From: Ctenosaura bakeri
Lineage: Eukaryota; Chordata; Lepidosauria; Squamata; Iguanidae
Direction: 5' to 3'
DNA length: 64,000 nt
NCBI GenBank assembly: GCA_948474755.1
Contig: CAOLHI010000418.1
Location: 186,001-250,000 of the forward strand
Each line of letters begins with the position of its first letter. Position 1 is the first letter of the stretch. The notes below the pieces were generated by a model that searched no databases, had not been told where the DNA came from, and was given only the letters and a program-made list of their open reading frames with translations. Shown here piece by piece: positions 59,201 through 64,000 of the stretch. The position numbers and the translations under genes are program-made.

Positions 59201-62200
59201 CTGCCTTGAATATGAGATCTCCAACGGAGGTCCTGTCCCATGTCCGCCATCCTCAGGGGCTAGGTTAGTGAGTACATGAAGCAGTGCCTTCTCTGTAATG
59301 GCACCATGGGCTGAGGAACTGCCTTCTAAGAGAAGCCAGTCTCACTCCATCCCAACTGTGGCTGTTGGTCTTAAAACCAGGGTCAATTTGGGGAACACTC
59401 TTTAATTGGGCAATGTTATAAACTGGTTTTTAAAAACTGTTGAAGTCTGTTTTTTAAAAAACATGTATCTATCTGTTCAAGAGCCTTGGTGGGCTGGGAG
59501 TCAATAAACAAATACTTTCTATAAATGAATGTCCACTTGTGTGGACAATGAGCCCTTTTTTGGAAATATTTGCAAGGTTACAGTCAGGAAAGCTATTCCA
59601 CTGGTGGGGAGTTCAAAAGTCACGTGGGAGAAATAGTGGACTAAGAATGAAAAGTTCAACATAAGAACCATACCTCAAAGAACCAGTCTCCAGAGTTCAA
59701 TTTCTCCAGGTGTGGCCAAGGAAGCATGGCGGCTTCCACGTCCTCAGTCTCAGGAAACAACATATCAATATTGGTAGTCCTTTTCAAAGTTCTGTCATGC
59801 ATAAGGAAGGGGACACCATCGAAGCTGTCCAAACAGAAAAGCAACTTCTAATGCTGACTATGGAATTGTATGTCCACATAACTTCATGATGACTTGGGAG
59901 CAAATAACAACCACAACAGAACAGAAATGGCATCTGGATATTTTTAAAAACCCTGAGAACTAACGCAAGAAGTGCCACAATGTTAGGACTGGGTCTTTTC
60001 AAAGTTGGGTTGCTTGGAAATGCAGCCCAAAGTGGGTGGTAAACTTCAGCTAAGGCTAAATATTGATACAAGACCAACAGTCAACAAGTATCATAGGGAA
60101 CTATTACAACCCCCTGACATATTAGCCTTATCTAGAGGAGCCCTTAATTAACCATTCATCCCAAAATATTTTGCATTACAGCAAAGATATATGCCTCACA
60201 ATAATACATTGTCTCTGGGAAAATTCATTTCCCCACCCCAATCCCAGTTGCTGTGAGGAAAGCACGCAAGCTCAGAATGAACAAAAACTCAATTTGGGGA
60301 ATGGGGGGCAGGATGGAAGTAGGTTTTGTTGTTTTTGTTAAGTGCTATCAAGTTGACTTTGCCTTCTAGTAACCCTATGAATGAGAGAGCTCTAAATCTT
60401 CCTGATCAGCAACTCTGCTGCAATCCTGCAAAAACAAGGCTGTGGCTTCCTTCACTGAGTCTATCTACCTCTTAATGCAGCCTCCCTGTTTTCCTACTGC
60501 CTTCTACCTTACCAAGAATTATTGTCTTTAGGTTGTTGTGGGTTTTCCGGGCTTTATGGCCGTGTTCTATTAGCATTTGCTCCTGATGTTTCACCTGCAT
60601 CTGTGGCTGGCATCTTCAGAGGATTGTCTTTTCTAATGTGTTAGGTCTTCTCAATATATGTCGAAAGCATAATAGTCTTAGTTTAGCCATTTTGGCTTCT
60701 AATCAGAGTTCACATTTGATTTGCTCTAGACCCATTCATTTGTCTTTTTTAGCAGTCCATAATATCTGTGGAACTCTCCTCCAGCAGCACCTTGCAAATA
60801 AGTTAATTTTTTCCTATCAGATTTCTTCATTTTCCAGCTTTCACAGCCATACATAGAGACAGAAATTAGGATGCCATGGATGAAATTGACTTTACTATTC
60901 AGTGATATATCTGTAGACTGGAGGAACTTATCTAGTTCCTTCACAGCTGTCCTTCTAAGTCCTAGTCTTTTTCTGATCTCTTGACTATTTTCTCCACTAT
61001 AATTTATGCTTTAAACTTATGTAGATCATCTGTGGTCATTATTTTTGTTTTCTTAATGTTCTGTTGTAATCCTGCTTTTGCATTATCTTTCTTAACTTTC
61101 CTCAACAGCTGTTCCAAAGCTTTGCTATTTTCTGCGAGTAGTATGGCGTCATTTGTATATCTTGAATTGTTAATGTTCCTTCCAACAATTTTCATGCTTC
61201 CTTCCTCCTAGGCCATTTCCACATGGTGTCGCAGTCCCATATTGGGGACACGATGGCAGCGGTCCATGGGTCATGCTTTCACAGCCATCGCATCCCCACG
61301 CATCCCAATGACAGGATATTCACTTAACGGAAAAAATCTGTTAAGCACCCGTGATCTCATGATGCTCCCATCCTTCTCAGTCATGTGGAAGGGCAGGAAG
61401 CATGATGGCGGCACTTCCTTCCCCAGTGCAGCCCAGCTGTGCTGCTGAAGGCAGGCATGTGTCGCTCATACAGGAGAATACAGGGGGCTCTTGATAAAAT
61501 ATACTGCTCATCCAAAAGAAAACTATAGTTGGGCAGTCTGATGCCTCACCTGACAGACAATGAAACCATCAGTTTGAAATGCACAGCTTGGTGAAAAAAT
61601 ATTTCAGACACATGCATAATATGTTAGGGACTTTGCAGACTTTCTGGAAACTATTTAGAAGGTACGTGCCACTGATTCAGGGCTCTCATTCTGTACAGCA
61701 GCCCACCTGTCAAAGTGTGCGACAAAAATGCACCTACTTCAATAATGTTAGATCCTTGATTCACCAGCATGGCGTCTAATTTTTTCTGGGTTGCTGAGGA
61801 AAGAAATTCCTCTTCCTATGGGAATTTACCTTGCCTATTGTGGAAACTCCTGGACAGAACACAACCACTGCCTGCCCTGGCTTATAAAAGGTGGAGATAG
61901 TCCTAGAAATTCATGAAAAATATATTTGGACAGGATATACATCATATGGACATTTTTTTAAAAAAAAATCTTGATAAGTACTGGTGTAACCCCTGCTGGC
62001 AGACCCAGTCCCAGAAGAGTGTAGTATTTAATATCCAAAGTTATTAAGCCAGAGGTTCACCAGACGGAAATGTAGACACCCAGGTCGAAGACTGAAGCCT
62101 TACTACCATAGGTCAGACCAAGGCTCTCCCAGTTACATCTCCAAGAGGGAAACCTCAAAAGGCACACAATGGACCATCAACAACAATGGCACCTTGAGAG

Positions 62201-63357
62201 GGTTACGTGTCCTCCTAATGAGATTAATGCATGCAACAGCAAGAAATACAAAGATGAGGTCCATCAGCATGATTTGGCCATTGTTCTTTCCCAGGAAAGG
62301 GTCTGCCCCCGAGGCATGTTTTGCCCTACAATTGAATCCCTTTTTGGGACTCTCTTCGGAGAGCTCCCATGCTTGACTAGTGACCCGGCTTTCTGCTAGT
62401 AGAGAGTGCCGCTCAGCGTTCTTCCTCCACTGAGCCACCTTCACCTTGCTTCTTCTGGAGCCGAAGACTACAGGATCAGATGCAGTATAAACTGCTCTCT
62501 TTTCCTCCACTTTTTGCGATCTTCCCATCTTTCCTACTCATTAGTCCTTGTGTGCTTGGGTGAGTGACTGCTTCATTGTGTGTATGTGGGTGGATATTTT
62601 GCCAATTCTGCTGAATAAACTACTGGTGATTGGACATTTGGCCTGGCTCTTGTGCAGTCTGACTCCATAGACATAAGGTCTGAGATCTTGCTGTGTTGCC
62701 CTGCCCTCCGCTTTGCTAAGCAGTGCTCTGCTAATTTCCCCAATCTTTGTATTTTTGGAGCAAATCCGGGTGTCCCCCAGGGACCCCCAGAAGTCAGGGT
62801 AACACTGGTATAACTCTTGCCTGATCTTGGGGCTTTGGGGCAGTCTGGAGGGGCCATAAGAAACCAATAAATGTAACAAATTCAAGTGACAGCTTAAATA
62901 CAATAGACCATAGGAACTTGGTTAAAGAGTGATATCCTAAACTAACTAAAGAAAAAGTTCATCTTCTGTTGATCTTTCCTTTCTGAAACTGTTAATTGAA
63001 AAAACTTCCCACAGTGTAGCAAATGGCTTGGTCTTACCTAATTACAACATCAGTCTCCAAACCAATAGCACCGTATTCGATGCTTTTACGAAATGACATT
63101 TCTGTATTTTCAGGTGCCACCTATAAAAATGACACAAGAAGACAGGGTTGCAAACATGTGTTTTATGGAATAACCTGAGCCTGAAGACCCACCTTTTTGT
63201 GGCTTCACCTACCATTGGTGCTCCTCTGTGGCCAATCAGGGCTGGCTTGGGACCCAATGTCCCCTCTCCCGGACGCAGGGTGAGTTCATTCCCAGGGGTA
63301 TGAACAGAAGAAAGAGGAGGATACCGAGGTAAGGGCCAAGGATAAACATCTTCAAAA
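47230..63357 (-). CDS. Gene B: GDPD2/4/5-like glycerophosphodiester phosphodiesterase, 3' nine exons
   Basis: Exons 63213-63357, 63038-63120, 59674-59824, 58534-58758, 55662-55819, 55364-55511, 53078-53160, 49681-49763 and 47230-47258. They give 1105 nt; adding one base to repair the first exon gives 367 residues plus stop. They cover the fifth span, the full GDPD domain (GHRGAPM, LETDV, PFLMHD), the PWLFSLAWC and SVTTN motifs, the sixth span and a short tail. The 5' exons lie beyond 64000. It sits upstream of, and in the same orientation as, gene A, so the pair is a tandem duplication. GDPD4 is the most likely paralogue, not proven. Confidence 0.9.
47845..48066 (+). mobile_element. tRNA-type SINE
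   Basis: GGTATGAGCACTGGACTACAG, GGTTCAAACCCCACTCAGCC, GAACAAATCTTGCCAAGG and CATGCAACAACAAAG. Same family as 45404-45631, first 20 bp diverged. Confidence 0.75.
48067..48830. other. Intron of gene B, possible LTR fragment
   Basis: GTCTGTATAAAGGTAGC near 48360 followed by AAAGAATAAGGAG near 48500 looks like a TATA box to poly(A) interval of an LTR, but no paired ends or TSD are visible. Confidence 0.25.
48831..49051 (+). mobile_element. tRNA-type SINE
   Basis: AGGCAGCATGGTATAATGG, GGGTTTGAATCCCCGCTC, AATCTTGCCAAGAAAAGCCC and ACTTGAAGGCACACAAAAACAA. Confidence 0.8.
49681..49763 (-). CDS. Gene B exon: cytosolic tail
   Basis: 83 nt, entering with one base to complete Trp and leaving with one base (ATAG|GTAAGTC). 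It reads WKEVGSYCCETESNETLEAG then TYNKFGI. The aromatic-basic start directly after the span is usual for the family. The Cys-Cys pair could be a lipidation or redox site (inference). The acceptor TTTCTTTCTAG is strong. Confidence 0.82.
50390..50830 (+). mobile_element. LINE 3' end (L2-like)
   Basis: GGTTATGACCTTTAAAGCCCT, TGGAACTCCCTCCCTAGGGA, GTTGTAAGCTGCCTTGAGTCC and AAGGATATAAATAATATC. These are the last coding motifs and tail of an L2-like LINE, with frame breaks. Confidence 0.7.
50939..51132 (+). mobile_element. tRNA-type SINE
   Basis: AAGAGCCAAAGTGGTGTAATGG, GAGTTCAATTCCCCACTCAGCC and ACTTGCACACAACAACAAC. The middle is shortened. Confidence 0.78.
51404..51767 (+). mobile_element. CR1 LINE 3' fragment
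   Basis: Encodes [37 protein letters not shown], then GGTTGGACTGGATGGCC and TTTCTATGATTCTATGATT. Close to the end of 1424-2247. Confidence 0.9.
51768..52242. other. Intron of gene B
   Basis: No repeat or gene recognised. Confidence 0.35.
52243..52480 (-). mobile_element. tRNA-type SINE, minus
   Basis: TTGTTGTTCTGTGCCTTCAAG, ATGGTGACCCTAAGGAGAACC and GGATTTGAACTCTGCTC, ending GACACCACAGTGGCTTG: the inverse of the SINE consensus. Confidence 0.8.
52481..53077. other. Intron of gene B
   Basis: Nothing supported. Confidence 0.35.
53078..53160 (-). CDS. Gene B exon: C-terminal membrane span
   Basis: 83 nt, phase 0 in, two bases out (CAC TG|GTAAAT). It begins TPQDFKSMWIVTDVLAVVLI and ends GLLFGIH. 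The P-x-x-x-x-x-M-W-I-x-T-D lead-in and the following hydrophobic span match the last transmembrane helix of GDPD2/4/5. Confidence 0.9.
53161..54339. other. Intron of gene B, AT-rich motif stretch
   Basis: 53400-53580 has loose repeats of TTTAAAATGCATA-like motifs resembling 490-600. The rest is featureless. Confidence 0.35.
54340..54470 (-). mobile_element. RTE/BovB-like LINE fragment, minus
   Basis: CATCAAGTTGGCTTCAACATATGG and AACAGCCCTGCTCAGGTCTTGC are the inverse of the 3980-4078 segment. Confidence 0.55.
55364..55511 (-). CDS. Gene B exon: last part of GDPD domain
   Basis: 148 nt: one base completing Arg, then 49 codons ending ATG|GTAAG. It reads KYAEANITTNLWVVTEPWLF then SLAWCYGAHSVTTNAVHSL. 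N-x-W/Y-V-V-x-x-P-W-L-F-S-L-x-W-C-x-G-x-x-S-V-T-T-N is the strongest C-terminal signature of the six-span GDPD enzymes. Confidence 0.95.
55662..55819 (-). CDS. Gene B exon: GDPD domain, VQSVAPGF region
   Basis: 158 nt: 52 codons plus two bases (CG|GTAGG). It begins VLWMLDIDRPYVQSVAPGFR and goes on to VNMDYRKMSSLNI. The first Val follows directly from the previous exon in phase 0. V-x-x-x-A/S-P-G-F and the N-x-D/R-Y motif are family-typical. No gene A counterpart lies in the window. Confidence 0.9.
55820..57659. other. Intron of gene B, few features
   Basis: 56390-56640 contains about eight degenerate copies of a TTTTCTGCAC(A/T)-GAAAA-like motif. No gene or transposon was recognised in the rest. 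Confidence 0.4.
57660..57960 (+). repeat. LINE-like 3' fragment, second copy
   Basis: GAAGAGGCAGGCACAGCTCC, TAGATTGTAAGACTGAGGGC and AATATATTAATAAATGATGG align with 6520-6945. Confidence 0.5.
57961..58533. other. Intron of gene B
   Basis: Nothing supported. Confidence 0.35.
58534..58758 (-). CDS. Gene B exon: mid GDPD domain
   Basis: 75 codons, phase 0 on both sides, acceptor TTTATAG and donor TTG|GTAGGA. It starts [16 protein letters not shown] and contains FVIFDIYRPPVHHPYRDKWI. Same length as gene A exon 10. The intron to the next upstream exon is about 0.9 kb, compared with 2.8 kb in gene A, where a CR1 was inserted. Confidence 0.92.
58990..59135 (-). mobile_element. tRNA-type SINE 5' fragment, minus
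   Basis: AAGCAGGGATCTGAACTCTGG and CAAACCACTACACGATACTGG are the inverse of SINE B and A boxes. Confidence 0.55.
59136..59520 (+). repeat. LINE 3' fragment (L2-like)
   Basis: GTCCTGTCCCATGTCCGCCA, GCAGTGCCTTCTCTGTAATGG and CTTGGTGGGCTGGGAGTCAATAAAC, with many frame breaks. Confidence 0.5.
59674..59824 (-). CDS. Gene B exon: second catalytic His region
   Basis: 151 nt with the same phases as gene A exon 9. It begins FDGVPFLMHDRTLKRTTNI and contains LEKLNSGDWFFE. LMHD and RTTN are standard GDPD motifs. About 64% identical to the gene A copy; the variable part is the loop between RTT and PWxxLEKLN. Confidence 0.93.
60330..61205 (-). mobile_element. RTE/BovB-like LINE, minus, degenerate
   Basis: Minus frames encode MKELDKFLQSTDISLNSKVN, SVSMYGCESWKMKKSDRKKL and, upstream, MKIVGRNINNSRYTNDAILL then KAGLQQNIKKTKIM. 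R-Y-T-N-D sits at the position of the reverse-transcriptase Y-x-D-D motif, so the catalytic site is altered. Stops and frameshifts are present. The left part is the 3' end. Confidence 0.82.
61211..61480. mobile_element. MITE with GGCC-TTTCC end, truncated
   Basis: GGCCATTTCCACATGGTGTCG abuts the RTE fragment; the right inverted end is absent. GC-rich interior like the 485-bp element. Confidence 0.5.
61481..61980. other. Intron of gene B
   Basis: Nothing supported. Confidence 0.3.
61985..62804 (+). mobile_element. Solo LTR, TSD CTGG
   Basis: TGTAACCCCTGCTGGCAGACC ... AAGTCAGGGTAACA, 820 bp, between CTGG duplications (61981-61984, 62805-62808). CTGAATAAACTACTGG near 62612 is the poly(A) signal. 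Diverged relative of 19109-20000. Confidence 0.9.
63038..63120 (-). CDS. Gene B exon: GDPD metal-binding Glu-x-Asp
   Basis: 83 nt, phase 0 in and two bases out, as in gene A. It begins VAPENTEMSFRKSIEYGAIG and continues LETDVVI. The Glu-Thr-Asp metal site is the family consensus form. The intron to the next upstream exon is only 92 bp, against about 1.27 kb in gene A, where a 409-bp MITE sits in that intron. Confidence 0.93.
63213..63357 (-). CDS. Gene B exon: fifth span and GHRGAP, with a 1-nt deletion
   Basis: 145 nt against 146 in gene A. The upstream part reads [20 protein letters not shown] then LGMNSPCVRE. The downstream part, one frame over, reads [17 protein letters not shown]. The missing base lies near 63261-63267, where gene A has a longer CCATTCTCCC tract on the plus strand. 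Splice sites (TCATTCAG acceptor, ATG|GTAGG donor) are intact. Confidence 0.88.
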
Positions 63358-63509
63358 CTGAATGAGATAACAGTAATCAAGTGTTCAAGTCAAGCAGTCA
63401 ACTCAAGTGCTAGGCTGACACATTATAAAAATGGAAACTTCCTTGTACTTAATTTTGGCTTGTCTAGCCTGGTATTGTCTATATTTTCTTGCAGTGTCTC
63501 TCCAGGGAT

Positions 63510-64000
63510 TGACTGATTGATTTATATTCTGCCTTTCTTCTTCTCCAAGACCCAAGGTGGCTTACAAACATATAAAAAACAGGATATAGTTTTAAAAATT
63601 GTCCTTACAAGAGTTTAAAAAAACAGGTAAACATCACAAGGGTAAAAAAAACAAGGTTAAAACAATACAATACACAAAACAGTAAAAAAGTTAAAACAGG
63701 TTTAAAAAGACAAAAACAAACAACAGCACAAAAACAGACAACAAAAGCTCTCTTTTCTCGCCACATAAAAAGGACTTTGCCTGTCAGTGAAAGGAAAGGA
63801 GAAAAGGAGCCAACCAAATTTCCCATAGAAGATAATTCCATAACCCAAGAGCAGCCACTGAGAAGGCTTTCTCCTCTGTCCTCATCAAATGTGCCTGTGA
63901 TGGTGGTGGAACCAAAAGAAAGGCTTTCCCCAAAGATCTTAAAACTCATACAAGGAGATACAGATGGGATGGACCCAAGCTGTACAGAGCTTTACAGGTC
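63510..64000 (-). mobile_element. L2-like LINE 3' end, minus, runs off the window
   Basis: TGATTTATATTCTGCCTTTC is the inverted tail. CAGCCACTGAGAAGGCTTTC and GACCCAAGCTGTACAGAGC near the right edge match 29960-30140. Confidence 0.7.

Noticed and set aside
62169..62528. Open frames on both strands
   Set aside because: They lie inside the solo LTR 61985-62804.

Overview
The window is vertebrate nuclear DNA, most likely from a squamate reptile (a lizard). Short exons with GT-AG introns are scattered through interspersed repeats. The repeats are CR1, L2-like, L1 and RTE/BovB-like LINE fragments, tRNA-type SINEs with a BovB-like AACAACAA tail, hAT elements with 8-bp target duplications, many foldback MITEs, and solo LTRs. 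I see no bacterial operon, phage, CRISPR array or rRNA gene. The species call is inferred from repeat content only.

The only host genes I can support are two tandem paralogues on the minus strand. Both encode six-membrane-span glycerophosphodiester phosphodiesterases of the GDPD2/GDPD4/GDPD5 (GDE) family. Gene B enters from beyond 64000 and its last nine exons run 63357 to 47230. They cover the last membrane span before the enzyme domain, the GDPD domain, the C-terminal span and a 9-codon terminal exon with stop. Gene A lies downstream. Its ten N-terminal exons run 33188 to 1150 and cover the start codon, five membrane spans and most of the GDPD domain; its 3' exons lie before position 1. Matching exons have the same lengths and phases (225, 151, 83 and 146/145 bp). 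The two proteins are about 63-80% identical by hand count over shared exons.

Each gene has exactly one apparent 1-nt indel: an extra base in gene A exon 2 (28286-28387) and a missing base in the gene B exon at 63213-63357. All other exons are open with matching phases. This means either recent inactivation or uncorrected indel errors in the assembly; the sequence alone cannot decide.

By region: 1-33 kb holds gene A exons with introns full of CR1, MITE, SINE, LTR and hAT insertions. 33.2-47 kb is the intergenic stretch, with three L1 fragments, one carrying an LTR inside an LTR, plus hAT and foldback elements. 47-64 kb holds gene B with fewer insertions. Target-site duplications could be read directly for many elements, which fixes their ends and the order of nested insertions. 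I found no convincing new functional system. The points most worth checking are the duplicated GDPD genes with their two indels, an LTR family that carries an open reading frame, a four-copy 98-99-bp tandem repeat inside an L1, an element with inverted LINE-like tails, and a MITE group with non-TWA 3-bp duplications.
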